DNA of 64,000 nucleotides from Variovorax paradoxus. Its GTDB lineage: Bacteria; Pseudomonadota; Gammaproteobacteria; Burkholderiales; Burkholderiaceae_C. The stretch is from assembly GCF_024734665.1 (NCBI RefSeq), contig NZ_CP102931.1, forward strand, positions 5,144,001-5,208,000, read 5' to 3'. This document shows, piece by piece, positions 27,560 to 36,990 of this stretch. Position numbers and translations under genes: made by a program. How positions within the stretch are numbered: position 1 is the stretch's first letter; every line of letters starts with the position of its first letter. The notes below the pieces were generated by a model. The model was not told the origin of the DNA, searched no databases, and worked only from the letters and a program-made list of their open reading frames with translations.

Positions 27560-27993
27560 TTTCCGGGCGGCTTGGGCGCCTTCTTCTTTCGCCCGCCGAT
27601 AGCCCCGGACGCCGCAGCCCCGAGGATGCGGCGAAAGGTAGGGCACTCCATGTGGCTGGGCGCGCGGCACACGGCCGCGTGCCGCAGGCCGTCGCGCATG
27701 GCGCTCAGGCTGCGGATCGTCCTGTCCAGTTCTTCCGCCTTGGCCGTGAGCATCAACCGGTCGATGCGCGGCTGCCCGTTGGGCCCGAACATGCGCGCGA
27801 TCTCGTCCAGAGAGAAGCCAGCGGCGCGCCCCAACGCAATGAGTGCGAGCCGCTCCAGCACGCCGGCATCGAACAGGCGGCGCAGGCCCTGCCGTCCGGT
27901 CGAGGCGATCAGCCCCTTCTCGTCGTAATAGCGCAGCGTCGAGGCGGGCACGCCGGAGCGCTGCGCAACCTCGCCGATATCCAGATGTTTCAT
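27556..27993 (-). CDS. MerR-family regulator with C-terminal cysteines
   Basis: The 145-residue MerR-type activator has the helix-turn-helix at 4-70 (IGEVAQRSGVPASTLRYYDEKGL) and a dimerisation helix, followed by a C-terminal segment with Cys109 and Cys117 (VCRAPSHMECPTF) and a basic tail GGRKKK. These cysteines are placed like effector or metal ligands in other MerR proteins but do not form the SoxR iron-sulfur pattern. It is divergent from a methyltransferase gene, and the palindrome between them lies in a promoter with a 19-base spacer. Confidence 0.88.
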   Translation of the reverse strand: MKHLDIGEVAQRSGVPASTLRYYDEKGLIASTGRQGLRRLFDAGVLERLALIALGRAAGFSLDEIARMFGPNGQPRIDRLMLTAKAEELDRTIRSLSAMRDGLRHAAVCRAPSHMECPTFRRILGAAASGAIGGRKKKAPKPPGN

Positions 27994-28000
27994 TGCCCTC

Positions 28001-28031
28001 TTGACCTCAAGTCGACTTGAACTTGCATAGT
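28001..28031 (+). promoter_or_regulatory. MerR-type promoter with 19-base spacer
   Basis: A -35-like TTGACC (28001-28006) and a -10-like CATAGT (28026-28031) are 19 bases apart, longer than the usual 17 and diagnostic of MerR-activated promoters. The spacer holds the perfect palindrome TCAAGTCGACTTGA (28007-28020), similar in form to the SoxR site. It points at the methyltransferase gene and lies just upstream of the MerR start. Confidence 0.7.
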
Positions 28032-28071
28032 GCGTTTTCCGCCTCACGAAGGCAAGCCAAAGGAAACGACC

Positions 28072-28920
28072 ATGGACGACACCACCCCACAGGCCGGCGA
28101 CGAACAGGCAAGGCTCTGGAACGGCTCGGCCGGACGCGCCTGGGTCGACACGCAGGCAACGCTCGACCGCCTGTTCCAGCCCTTCGAAGACTTGCTCGTC
28201 GAGGCAGCGTCCGCCCGACCGGGAAGCCGCGTGCTCGACGTGGGCTGCGGCACCGGCAGCACCACGCTCGCATTCGCACGGCTGCATGGCGCCGAAGCAG
28301 GCTGCGTCGGCATCGACATCTCGGAGCCGATGATCGCCGTCGCCCGCAGCCGCGCCGAGCGCGAAGGCTCACCGGCGAGCTTCATCTGCGCCAACGCGCA
28401 GACCCACGCCTTCGAGCCCGCGAGCTTCGACAGCATCATGTCGCGCTTCGGCGTGATGTTCTTCGACGACCCCGTGCGAGCCTTTGCCAACCTGCGGCAC
28501 GCCGCAAGAGACAACGCCGAGCTGCGCTTCATCGCCTGGCGCAGCGCGGCAGAAAACCCGTTCATGACCACCGCCGAACGCGCCGCCGCGCCACTGCTGC
28601 CCAACCTCCCCGCCCGCCGACCGGATGCACCGGGCCAGTTCGCCTTTGCGGACCAGCGCCGGGTCCACGCCATCCTCGAAGAGAGCGGCTGGGCCGGCAT
28701 CGACATCCAGCCCATCGACGTGCCCTGCACCATGCTAGAGACAGAACTGCTCGGCTACCTGAGCCGGCTCGGCCCTGTCGGCAATGTGCTTCAGCAGGCG
28801 GACGAGCGCGTGCGCGCGCAAGTCATCGACACGGTGCGTGCTGCCTTCGAGCCTTTTGTGCATGGAGACGAAGTCCGCCTGACCGCGGCCTGCTGGATGG
28901 TCGTTGCGCGCGCACCTTGA
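28072..28920 (+). CDS. SAM-dependent class I methyltransferase
   Basis: The 282-residue soluble enzyme has the SAM-binding motif I VLDVGCGTGSTTLAF (54-68), an acidic motif after strand 2 (VGIDISEPM) and the post-motif block SRFGVMFFDDP. The acceptor is unknown; it resembles Methyltransf_11/25 members acting on small molecules. The ATG at 28072 has AAAGGAAA upstream; an earlier GTG at 28030 would fall inside the predicted -10 hexamer. It is divergent from, and presumably activated by, the MerR-type regulator. Confidence 0.85.
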   Translation: MDDTTPQAGDEQARLWNGSAGRAWVDTQATLDRLFQPFEDLLVEAASARPGSRVLDVGCGTGSTTLAFARLHGAEAGCVGIDISEPMIAVARSRAEREGSPASFICANAQTHAFEPASFDSIMSRFGVMFFDDPVRAFANLRHAARDNAELRFIAWRSAAENPFMTTAERAAAPLLPNLPARRPDAPGQFAFADQRRVHAILEESGWAGIDIQPIDVPCTMLETELLGYLSRLGPVGNVLQQADERVRAQVIDTVRAAFEPFVHGDEVRLTAACWMVVARAP

Positions 28921-28990
28921 AAGCACCGGAGCGCACCACACGCACTCCTGCAAGCCTTGCACACGTATCGCGTCCCTTACACTGCCCTTC

Positions 28991-30877
28991 ATGAGTACGC
29001 AGGGCTCACCTTCATCCGCGCCAGACAACACGATCACGGGCGCAGATGCACCGCCTGGCCCCGGCGACTCCCATGCTCAGCTCGTTCGCGAACGCCTGTT
29101 GCGCCGCATGTTCGTGATGGGCCCGCCCACGGTGCTCACAGCGCTGGCCGCGGCCATCGCGATGGCCGGCGTGTTCTTCTGGATGACGCGCGGCCTCGGC
29201 GCGTTGATATGGGGCTTCGTGATCTGCGCGCTGCTCGGCCTGAGGCTGGTGTTCATGCGCTGGAATGCGCGTCTGTACCCGGAACCCGAGTTCACCTTGC
29301 GCCAGCCCGACGGTGCGTGGCGCTTCATGTTGCCGCTGGGCGCCTACATGTCCATGTGGACGCTGGCGCCCTGGGCGCTGATGCCGCCGGGTACGGAATC
29401 GCCGATGCGCATCCTCATCCTGCTGCTGGGCATGTTCGCCGTGCTGATGGGCTCGGTGCCGGTGATCGCCACATGGCGCGCCATGGTGCCCGTGGTCACC
29501 ATTCCGCTCACGCTGGGAGTGGTGACGCGCTTCGCGTGGATGGGCGGTACGGACGGCTGGTTCACCTGCGTGGTCGGCCTGCTGTTCGGCGGCTCGATGG
29601 CGCGCTACGCACTGTCGCAGCACCAGCTCATCCGGCGCAGCCTGTCCGACCAGATCGACAAGGAACTGCTGAGCGAGCAGCTGCTGCGCCAGTCGTTCGA
29701 GCTGCAGCGGCTCAACCGCGAGCGCAGCCGGTTTTTCGCGTCGGCCAGCCATGATCTGCGCCAACCCGTGCATGCACTGGCACTGTTCTCGCGCTCGCTG
29801 GAGCGCGACCTCGCGGACCACCCGCTCGCCCCCGTGGCCGGCCGCGTCGTGCAGGCGACCGACGCAGTGAGCGGCCTGCTCAACGCGATGCTGGACATCT
29901 CCAAGATCGACGCGGGCACGGTAGTGCCCCAACCCATGGAGATCGCCGTGGACCCGCTGTTCCTGCGGCTGTCGCAACTCTTCGAGCCGCGTGCCCAGCA
30001 GGCGGGGCTTTCGCTGCGGTTCCATACCGGGCCCGAATGGCTGCAGACCGATGCCGACCTGCTGCTGCGCGTGCTGAACAACTTCGTCGACAACGCGCTC
30101 AAGTACACACGGCGCGGCGGCATTCTTGTGAGCGCGCGACCACGCGGCGACCGTTTGCGCCTGGCCGTGTGGGACACGGGCCTGGGCATCGCACCCGAGC
30201 ATCTGCCTCATGTGTTCGACGAGTTCTATCAGGTCGACAACCCGCAACGTGATGTCGCGCGTGGCCTGGGCATCGGGCTGGCCATCGTCAAGCGCCTGGT
30301 CGACCTGCTCGGCGGTGAAGTCGGCGTGCGTTCCCGGCAGGACCATGGCAGCGTGTTCTGGGTCGACCTGCCGCGCCGACGACCGGCGCCGGCAGCCCCG
30401 GCCCTCGCGCCCACGGCGACGCCCGCTCCCGCCGCGATCGACACCACGGAACTACCGCTGGTGCCGCCACGCGTGCTGCTGCTCGACGACGAGCAACCTG
30501 TGGGTGAGGCGGTGCGCATGTGGCTGGCCCCCTACTGCGAGCGCATCGAAATCACCACCCGGCTGTCCGATGCCTGCGCACAGGTGCGGGCAACGCCGGA
30601 AGACTTCGACGCTTTCATCGTCGACTTTCGGCTTGCCGACCCGCAGGACGGCATCCAGGCGACCGCGGAGCTGCGCCAGCTTGCCGGCCGTCGCGTGCCC
30701 ACGATCCTGGTCACGGGCGATACCGACCCCGAGCGTGTGCGCGCCGCTTACGCCAGCGACCTGGTCGTGATGTTCAAGCCGGTTCAGCCGGAGGTGCTGC
30801 TGCGCACCCTGCACCAGATCATCCGCAGTGAGGAAAGAGAGCCAGCCCTCAGTCTGCGTAGACGCCAGCCGCCTTGA
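28991..30877 (+). CDS. Membrane hybrid sensor histidine kinase/response regulator
   Basis: The 628-residue protein has an N-terminal membrane domain with about six helices (45-65, 70-88, 113-130, 138-160, 165-182, 190-208), a coiled linker, a HisKA domain with His254 (SASHDLRQPV), a HATPase domain (N-box NNFVDNALKYT, G-box DTGLGIAPEHLPHVFDEF) and a C-terminal receiver with phospho-acceptor Asp545 (FIVDFRLADP). No separate output regulator is adjacent. A TACACT hexamer ends seven bases before the ATG, which would give an almost leaderless message. Its end overlaps the convergent Bug receptor gene by 29 bases. Confidence 0.88.
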   Translation: MSTQGSPSSAPDNTITGADAPPGPGDSHAQLVRERLLRRMFVMGPPTVLTALAAAIAMAGVFFWMTRGLGALIWGFVICALLGLRLVFMRWNARLYPEPEFTLRQPDGAWRFMLPLGAYMSMWTLAPWALMPPGTESPMRILILLLGMFAVLMGSVPVIATWRAMVPVVTIPLTLGVVTRFAWMGGTDGWFTCVVGLLFGGSMARYALSQHQLIRRSLSDQIDKELLSEQLLRQSFELQRLNRERSRFFASASHDLRQPVHALALFSRSLERDLADHPLAPVAGRVVQATDAVSGLLNAMLDISKIDAGTVVPQPMEIAVDPLFLRLSQLFEPRAQQAGLSLRFHTGPEWLQTDADLLLRVLNNFVDNALKYTRRGGILVSARPRGDRLRLAVWDTGLGIAPEHLPHVFDEFYQVDNPQRDVARGLGIGLAIVKRLVDLLGGEVGVRSRQDHGSVFWVDLPRRRPAPAAPALAPTATPAPAAIDTTELPLVPPRVLLLDDEQPVGEAVRMWLAPYCERIEITTRLSDACAQVRATPEDFDAFIVDFRLADPQDGIQATAELRQLAGRRVPTILVTGDTDPERVRAAYASDLVVMFKPVQPEVLLRTLHQIIRSEEREPALSLRRRQPP

Positions 30878-31826
30878 TCACAGGCGTCCACTTGGCAATC
30901 TCATCGATCACGAACTTCTTGTGACCCGCCGGCTCGATGCGGCCATCGGTAGCCACCACAGCGCCCAGCAGCTCTTCGCGGTGGATGAAGTCCGGATCCT
31001 TCAGCGCAACCTTCAGAGCGTCGTTGAGCTTCTTCAGCACCGGCGCAGGCGTGCCCTTCGGCGCATAAAGGCCGTGCCAGATCGTGACCTGGAAGTTCTT
31101 CAGCCCGGCTTCGTCGAGCGTCGGCAAGTCCTTCAGCATCGGCAGCGCGAGCCGCTTCGATGTGGTGACTGCGAAGGCCTTCACCTTGCCGGCCTGGATC
31201 TGCGGCGTGGTGTTGGTGGTCTGGTCGCACAGCAAGTCGATCTGGCCGCCGATCAGATCGGTGATGGCGGGGGCGGTGCCCTTGTAGGGCACGGGCGTCA
31301 TCTCGGTCTTGGTGGCGCTCTGATACAGCAAGCCGCACAGGTGCGAGGCCGAGCCCACGCCCGCGTTGCCGATGTTGATCTTGCCCTTGTTGGCGGCGAT
31401 CCAGGTGCTCAGCTCCTTGTAGTTGTTCGCTGGAATGCCGGGCTTGGAGATGAGCGTCATCGGCACGTCGTTGACGATGCCCAGGTATTCGAAGTCGGTC
31501 TCGACCTTGAACGGCACGTTGCGCACCAGGCTCGGCACGGTCGCCATCGCGATGTGGTTGAGCAGCAGCGTGTAGCCGTCGGGTGCGGCGCGCGCCACCT
31601 TGGCCGCGCCGATGGAGCTGCCGGCGCCGGGCACGTTGTCGATGATGACGGTGTTGCCGCCGAGCGGCTTGCGCAGCGCCTCGGCCAGGTCGCGCGCCAC
31701 GCGGTCGGTCGGGCCGCCGGCCGCGAAGGGCACGACGATTGTGACGGGCTTGCTGCCCGGAAAGTCCTGCGCGTGGGCAGCGACAGCGGCAGCGGCGATC
31801 GCCGTGAGGGCGAACAGTTTCTTCAT
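30849..31826 (-). CDS. Bug-family tripartite tricarboxylate transporter receptor
   Basis: The 325-residue periplasmic receptor of the Bug/TctC family begins with a Sec signal peptide (AAAAVAAHAQ). Typical blocks are PVTIVVPFAAGGPTDRVAR, NVPGAGSSIGAAKVARAAPDGYTLL and VPYKGTAPAITDLIGGQIDLL. Such receptors bind carboxylates, including aromatic ones such as terephthalate in TphC. No TctA/TctB membrane genes are nearby, so it would have to use a shared transporter. It is the third gene of the run tannase-like lipoprotein, hydrolase, receptor, which suggests that it captures acids released by those enzymes. Confidence 0.9.
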   Translation of the reverse strand: MKKLFALTAIAAAAVAAHAQDFPGSKPVTIVVPFAAGGPTDRVARDLAEALRKPLGGNTVIIDNVPGAGSSIGAAKVARAAPDGYTLLLNHIAMATVPSLVRNVPFKVETDFEYLGIVNDVPMTLISKPGIPANNYKELSTWIAANKGKINIGNAGVGSASHLCGLLYQSATKTEMTPVPYKGTAPAITDLIGGQIDLLCDQTTNTTPQIQAGKVKAFAVTTSKRLALPMLKDLPTLDEAGLKNFQVTIWHGLYAPKGTPAPVLKKLNDALKVALKDPDFIHREELLGAVVATDGRIEPAGHKKFVIDEIAKWTPVIKAAGVYAD

Positions 31827-31869
31827 GGAGTCTCCGAGACGTTGGAAAAAAGAGGATGAAAAAAGTAGA

Positions 31870-33219
31870 TCAGGGCGCGCGTGACGGCACGCGGCTTTCG
31901 AGCGCGGGCGGCTGCCACGTGGGCTGGATGTGGCAGCCGTTCTTGCCGTCGGCATCGTAGCGTGGCATCAGCGACTTGCAGCGCTGCGCGAGGCTTTCGG
32001 GCGTGGGCTTCTCGACCTTGTCGATCCAGTCGAGCAGCGCGGCAAAGAGCGCGGGGTATTCCGAATCGCTGAGGTAGCTGTGCTCGCGTTCGTTGCTGAA
32101 GCTCTGCACCAGCAGGTCGCCGGTGCCGGCCGCGTCGCGGATGCGGCGGTAGGAGTTCTCCAGCTCGACGAAAGCGGTTGGATCGTCGATGGCATGCAGG
32201 CCCACGGTGGGTAGCGCGGTGCGGCCAGTGGGCTGGCTGTCGGCCGCCAGCGCGCCCTTGGCCTGCGGGTCGGCCGCGTAGCGCGCCACGCCGGCATTGA
32301 GCGCCGCATCATCAGCCGAGCCGCTGTAGACCACGCCGATGTTGCCGAAGGGGTTGCGGCCGTTCAGGCGTTTCTGCACCAGGTCCTGGAACAGCCAGGT
32401 CGCCCATGTGAGGTGACCCACCAACGAGCGCTCCTGGATCTTCACGACCGAGAGAATGGTCTTCAGCTTCGCCGCCTGCTCGGGCGTGCGCTGCGCGGCG
32501 GGCAAGCCGACGCCGGTGCATTCCTTCACGCGTTCTGCGAGGTCGGCGCGCGTGAGCTTCGAGTCCATCGGCAGGCCCATCCACAGCGGGTACTGCGGCT
32601 CGTCGGGGCGCGGGTGGTTGCGGCAGACGTACTGGTACACCACGCGCAGGTCGAGCCGGAAGTCGTAGGCGCTGTTGCCGCCGCCGAGCACGCCGCTGGT
32701 CAGCAGCAGGCCGTCGTACGGGCTCTTCGCGCTGCCCGCCGGCGCATACAACTCGGCCGCCTTCGCCGCCACGCCCGCGCCGTAGCTCTGCCCGTGCAGC
32801 AGCGTGCGGCGCGGTTGCCCGAAGTGGCTCACGAAGATCTGGCGCAGCCGCTCGGTGTCTTCGGCCGACATGGTCACGCCGTAGCCGCCGCGCCGGTAGG
32901 TGGAACCGGCCCAGGCGTAGCCGGCCTTCACGGTGACGGCCCAGCGCTTGAGGTCTTCCGCGCTGCGCTCGAGCTTGGGCGGTCCGGTCTCGGGGCCGCC
33001 ATGGGCATGCATGACGAGGACGCCGCGGTTCCAGTCCTTCGGGATCGCTATCCAGTAGAGGGCGCCCGTGCCGTCCTCACCTGTGTAGCAGCGCGCGGCC
33101 TCGGGCACCGGCGCGGGGCAGGTGGTGGCCTTGGGTGTGGTCGCCGCCGCATGCGCGGACAGCATCGGCGCAGCGCCGATCAGTGCGAATGCCGCGAGGC
33201 TGGACAGTCGTTTTTTCAA
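31870..33219 (-). CDS. Secreted alpha/beta hydrolase, TTG start
   Basis: The 449-residue exported serine hydrolase starts at TTG 33219, which gives a clean signal peptide (KKRLSSLAAFALIGAAPMLSAHA). The TTG overlaps the stop of the tannase-like gene (TTGA), so translation is probably coupled. The nucleophile elbow is HGQSYG with Ser145; GLHAIDDPTAFVE and NEREHSYLS probably supply Asp and His. Cysteines at 34 and 44 and later ones may form disulfides. It seems to work in the periplasm with the preceding lipoprotein, perhaps on the same ester or on its product. Confidence 0.75.
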   Translation of the reverse strand: MKKRLSSLAAFALIGAAPMLSAHAAATTPKATTCPAPVPEAARCYTGEDGTGALYWIAIPKDWNRGVLVMHAHGGPETGPPKLERSAEDLKRWAVTVKAGYAWAGSTYRRGGYGVTMSAEDTERLRQIFVSHFGQPRRTLLHGQSYGAGVAAKAAELYAPAGSAKSPYDGLLLTSGVLGGGNSAYDFRLDLRVVYQYVCRNHPRPDEPQYPLWMGLPMDSKLTRADLAERVKECTGVGLPAAQRTPEQAAKLKTILSVVKIQERSLVGHLTWATWLFQDLVQKRLNGRNPFGNIGVVYSGSADDAALNAGVARYAADPQAKGALAADSQPTGRTALPTVGLHAIDDPTAFVELENSYRRIRDAAGTGDLLVQSFSNEREHSYLSDSEYPALFAALLDWIDKVEKPTPESLAQRCKSLMPRYDADGKNGCHIQPTWQPPALESRVPSRAP

Positions 33220-35951
33220 TGGCGTACTCCGAATTCGAGCGCCGCGTTCGCTCCCGGGTCGGAAACGAAGGCGAGAACGCCGCTGTTGAAGATGAAATTG
33301 CCTGGTCGGCCCGCATCGGCCTGCACCGCACCCAGCACGGGCGCGTCGTAGCTCAGCACCGCGGCCGCACCCGCCAGATTGAAACCGTTGCCGGCCACCG
33401 TGGCATCGTGGTTCTCGCCCTTGACACTGACCAGCGCATAGCTCCCGTCGGCCGTGCCCGGCGTCAGGCTCTGCTGCAGGCCGAACACACGCAGCCCCGC
33501 GTTCGCGGCCGACTCGCGCACCAGGTGCACCGGCACGGCCACGCCGTTGACCAGGCCGATCACCATGGAGCCGGTGAGCGTGCCGCCGGTGGTCACGGCG
33601 CTGCCCGTGGGCGAGGTGGTGAACAGGTCGAACGAGGCGCGCGTGGTGTTGTAGGCAACGTAGCCCTTCTCGGTCTGCGTGCAGTTGGCGTCGTAGATCA
33701 TGAAGCCGCCCGACACCGGGTCGCGGCAGTACTGGAAGGTGCCCGCATTGCGCAGGCGCACCGCCAGCGACTGCGCGCTGGTGCCGCCCGTGCCCTGCTG
33801 CACGCCCACCGCGTTGAAGATGTTCGCCACCGACTTGAAGTCGCCCGACACCGGCGCCGCCGCGAAGGTGTTCTGGAACGCCACCAGGGGCGCGAAGCCG
33901 CCGCCGCTGGGCGCGTTCACGCCGCCCGACACCACGCCGCCGGGCCCAAAGCTGAACACCGCGCCGCTCTCGGCGCTCGAATAGCTGCAGTTGCCCTCGG
34001 CAATGAGCGAGCCGGTGCGCTGCGTGCCCACGGTGCGCTGCAGGCTGGCGTCGATGGTTATGGCGTAGGTCATGGCGGCGGGGTCGATCTGCACGCGCAG
34101 CTCTTCGCCGAAGCTGTTGCCGCCCTTGTAGCTGGTGACGGAGGCGGGCAGGTTCGGGCAGGCCAGCGGGTCGCCGACCTCGGTCACGCAGCTGTAGTTG
34201 ACGGCCGCGTCGAGGCTGCCGCTGCCGCGGTACTTGGGCCATGCCGGGAACTGGCACAGCGGGCGCGTGCGGCCGTAGGTGCCGGCCACCGCGTCGGCCG
34301 CGATGCCGGTGGCGGGCGCAAGGCCGCCCTCCACCCAGCCTTCGAGCGCGGCGAGCGAGTCCCAGTTGGGAATGAAGCTGCCGGTGCCGTGGCCCATGCC
34401 GGGCACGGTGTAGAAGCGCATGCCCTGGTCGACCGCCGCCTGGCCCAGCGTGGCGACGACCTGCTTGTAGTAGTCGATGGTCGAGTTGTTGCTGATCACC
34501 TCGTCGGCCAGCCCGTGCAGCATGATGAGCCGGCCGCCATGGCCGAAGAACGGCGCCAGGTTGGGATTGGTCGCGTCCGTGAGGCTCGATACCTCGGTCA
34601 CGCGTGCGGCGTAGGCGCCCGGGTCGAGCGGATCGAAGGTGAGCGAATCGAAGGTATCGATGCGCGTCACGAAGTACTTCACCCACTGGTCGCCGGTGAC
34701 GTACATGTTGGCGTCCAGCGAGGTGGCCGGGTTGCCCGGCACGGCGCGCGTGCCGAGGTCGCGCGTGGTGTACGGGCCGGCCACCAGCGTGCCTTCGAGG
34801 ATGTTGTAGCCGCCCGCTCGCCTCACTCCATTGACCAGCGAGTAGGTCGTGAAGTCCAGCGGGTTTTCAATGGCGCGCACGGTGTCGAGCTGCGCGTCCG
34901 ACAGGCAGGTGTTGCCCGTGTCCGTACCGCCGGGGCAGCGCAGCGAGGCCAGGATCTGCGTGTTCAGCAGGCGGCAGCTCTCCACGTTGCTGATGAGGTT
35001 GTCGGCTGCGCCGTCGAGCTTGTCGCAGGCGTTCATCACGGTCTTCTGCACCAGCAGCGTCTTGGTCACGTTCATCCAGCCCGCGCCGCCGTTGCGGTAC
35101 AGGGCGCGGCCCACGGCCACGTTCGACAGGCGCGTGCCGGTGTAGTTGAGCGCGGGTTCGTTGGCGATCACGCCGTCGTAGTCGAGCGGCCAGCGCTGGA
35201 TGTAGCTCAGCGCGTCGCGCCCGCCGGTCGAGGTGCCGAGAAAGTAGGCGTGCTTGGGCGCCATGCCGTAGCGCGCGAGCACCAGCGCCTGCGCCACGTC
35301 GCGCGTCTTCTTGAGCGAGAGGCCGCCGTAGTTGGCCAGCTGCTCGTCGTTGGCCGCGAACTTGCCGTCGGTGATGCTGCCCGACTGGTGGCCCGAGTCG
35401 TCGCCGTAGGTGGCGTAGCCCAGCGCCAGCGGCGCGGGCTTGTCGGCGGGGCCGAAGCGGATGACCTCGGTGCCGTCGATGAGCACGCCGTCGAAGCCGC
35501 CGCCGCCGAAGTGAATGGTCTTCTGGTTCCACTTCTCGGGCAGGTTCACCGCGAAGTTGATGACCTGCGAAGCGGGGTCCACCGGCTGGATGGTGCCGCG
35601 CACGCGGCAGTAGTCGCCGAGCGTGTTGCCCACGTCGCCGGCGGCCACGGGCGTGGCGCTGGTGACGGTGGCGCCTTGCGTGGGCAGGCTGATGAGCGAG
35701 GCGGGCAGGCTCTTGCCCGACAGGTCGGCACAGGAGACGACCGGCTGCACGGGCGGGGGCGGCGGGTTGTCGGGAGGGTTGTCGGCGGGCGGGTTATTGC
35801 CGTCGCTGGCGGGCGGGGTTGTGGGCAGGATCGGGAGGAAGCCGGCACCGCCGCCTCCCCCACCGCCGCCACCACAGGCGGCAAGGATCAGCGAAATACC
35901 GATCGTGCAAAGGACGGCACGAAACATCGAGGCGGGGCGCGTTGTGCGCAT
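33216..35951 (-). CDS. Tannase/feruloyl esterase/MHETase-family lipoprotein, extended
   Basis: The 911-residue protein has a lipobox (LILAAC, Cys26), nine glycines (27-35), a proline-rich linker to about 70, a tannase-family catalytic domain (about 74-595) and an extra C-terminal region (about 600-911). The likely triad is Ser241 (GTSTGG), Asp483 (HGLADEV) and His521 (GMGHG). In characterised fungal tannases, FaeB and MHETase, cysteines flank the Ser and His (the CS-D-HC motif); here they are Thr240 and Gly522. It would sit in the outer membrane or envelope and cleave aromatic esters. A GGAGACA ribosome site precedes the ATG. It heads an operon with a hydrolase and a Bug receptor. Confidence 0.82.
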   Translation of the reverse strand: MRTTRPASMFRAVLCTIGISLILAACGGGGGGGGGAGFLPILPTTPPASDGNNPPADNPPDNPPPPPVQPVVSCADLSGKSLPASLISLPTQGATVTSATPVAAGDVGNTLGDYCRVRGTIQPVDPASQVINFAVNLPEKWNQKTIHFGGGGFDGVLIDGTEVIRFGPADKPAPLALGYATYGDDSGHQSGSITDGKFAANDEQLANYGGLSLKKTRDVAQALVLARYGMAPKHAYFLGTSTGGRDALSYIQRWPLDYDGVIANEPALNYTGTRLSNVAVGRALYRNGGAGWMNVTKTLLVQKTVMNACDKLDGAADNLISNVESCRLLNTQILASLRCPGGTDTGNTCLSDAQLDTVRAIENPLDFTTYSLVNGVRRAGGYNILEGTLVAGPYTTRDLGTRAVPGNPATSLDANMYVTGDQWVKYFVTRIDTFDSLTFDPLDPGAYAARVTEVSSLTDATNPNLAPFFGHGGRLIMLHGLADEVISNNSTIDYYKQVVATLGQAAVDQGMRFYTVPGMGHGTGSFIPNWDSLAALEGWVEGGLAPATGIAADAVAGTYGRTRPLCQFPAWPKYRGSGSLDAAVNYSCVTEVGDPLACPNLPASVTSYKGGNSFGEELRVQIDPAAMTYAITIDASLQRTVGTQRTGSLIAEGNCSYSSAESGAVFSFGPGGVVSGGVNAPSGGGFAPLVAFQNTFAAAPVSGDFKSVANIFNAVGVQQGTGGTSAQSLAVRLRNAGTFQYCRDPVSGGFMIYDANCTQTEKGYVAYNTTRASFDLFTTSPTGSAVTTGGTLTGSMVIGLVNGVAVPVHLVRESAANAGLRVFGLQQSLTPGTADGSYALVSVKGENHDATVAGNGFNLAGAAAVLSYDAPVLGAVQADAGRPGNFIFNSGVLAFVSDPGANAALEFGVRH

Positions 35952-36069
35952 GGATTTGTCTCCGGCATGCGGCCTCGGTGGGCCGCTTTTTGAATAGGCG
36001 GCCGGACGATAGATTCAGGGTGACTTAGGGTCAAATAAAATAACAAGGCACTCTTCATACAAAAAAAAT

Positions 36070-36990
36070 ATGGACATACGGGCACTGCGCTACTTCGCCG
36101 CCGTCGCGGAGACCGGCCACATGACACGCGCGGCCGAGCAGTTGGGCATCCAGCAGCCGCCGCTGAGCCAGCAGATCAAGGCGCTCGAGCGCGAGCTGGG
36201 TGTGCTGCTGTTCCGTCGCCATCCGCGCGGCGTGGCGCTCACCGATGCGGGCCGCCTCTTCCAGACCGAGGCACTGCGCATGCTGCAGGACATGGACGCC
36301 ATGAAGCAGCGCATGGCGCGCGTAGCCAAGGGCCAGGCCGGCACGCTCGCGGTCGGCTTCACCAGCTCGGCCGCGGCGCATCGCTTCATGCCCGAGGCGC
36401 TGCGCGAGTTCCGCCGCGCGTACCCAGCGGTGGAGCTTCAGCTGCGCGAAGACAACGCCGCCGAACTCACTGAGGCATTGGCCGCGGGCCGCCTGCATTG
36501 CGGCCTGCTGCGCGTGCCGGTCGCGCGGCCCGAGGGGCTGGTGTTCGAGACGCTGCTGCGCGAACCTGTGCTCGTGGCCATGCCCAGCGACCATCGCCTT
36601 GCCCTGGGCCGCAACAAGGCTTCGCGCCCACTGCCGCTCGCGAAGCTGTGCGAGGAAGGCATCATCCTCGTGCGCCGCCCGGGCGCGCCCGGCCTCTATG
36701 CCGACCTGCTCGCGCTGTGCCATGCCAAGGGCTTGCGCCCGCGCGTGGTGGCCGAAGTCGATCGCATGATGACCAACCTGAACCTTGTTGCAGCCGGAGT
36801 CGGCCTGTCGGTGGTGCCCGCCTCCATGACCGGCGTGCACGCACACGCCATCGCCTATGCGCGGCTGGCCGATGGCGGCCAGCTCGATGCACCGCTCACG
36901 CTGGTGTCGCGCGTCGAGGAAGACAACCTGCCGGCGCAGCATTTCGCGGAGCTGCTGCGCAGGCTGGCTGTCGAAAATCCTGGGTCATGA
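36070..36990 (+). CDS. LysR-family regulator beside the ester-utilisation genes
   Basis: The 306-residue LysR-type regulator of the BenM/CatM-like subgroup starts MDIRALRYFAAVAETGHMTRAAEQLGIQQPPLSQQIKALE and continues with a LysR substrate domain from about 90. Many relatives answer to aromatic acids. It is divergent from the tannase-like gene across a 118-base, AT-rich gap that should hold both promoters, so it probably controls that operon. The following receptor gene overlaps its stop (ATGA), so both are made from one message. Confidence 0.9.
   Translation: MDIRALRYFAAVAETGHMTRAAEQLGIQQPPLSQQIKALERELGVLLFRRHPRGVALTDAGRLFQTEALRMLQDMDAMKQRMARVAKGQAGTLAVGFTSSAAAHRFMPEALREFRRAYPAVELQLREDNAAELTEALAAGRLHCGLLRVPVARPEGLVFETLLREPVLVAMPSDHRLALGRNKASRPLPLAKLCEEGIILVRRPGAPGLYADLLALCHAKGLRPRVVAEVDRMMTNLNLVAAGVGLSVVPASMTGVHAHAIAYARLADGGQLDAPLTLVSRVEEDNLPAQHFAELLRRLAVENPGS

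Noticed and set aside
33135..35993. A 952-codon open frame on the plus strand opposite the tannase-like gene
   Set aside because: Its composition is shadow-like, and the opposite strand has a lipobox, a catalytic triad and a good ribosome site.
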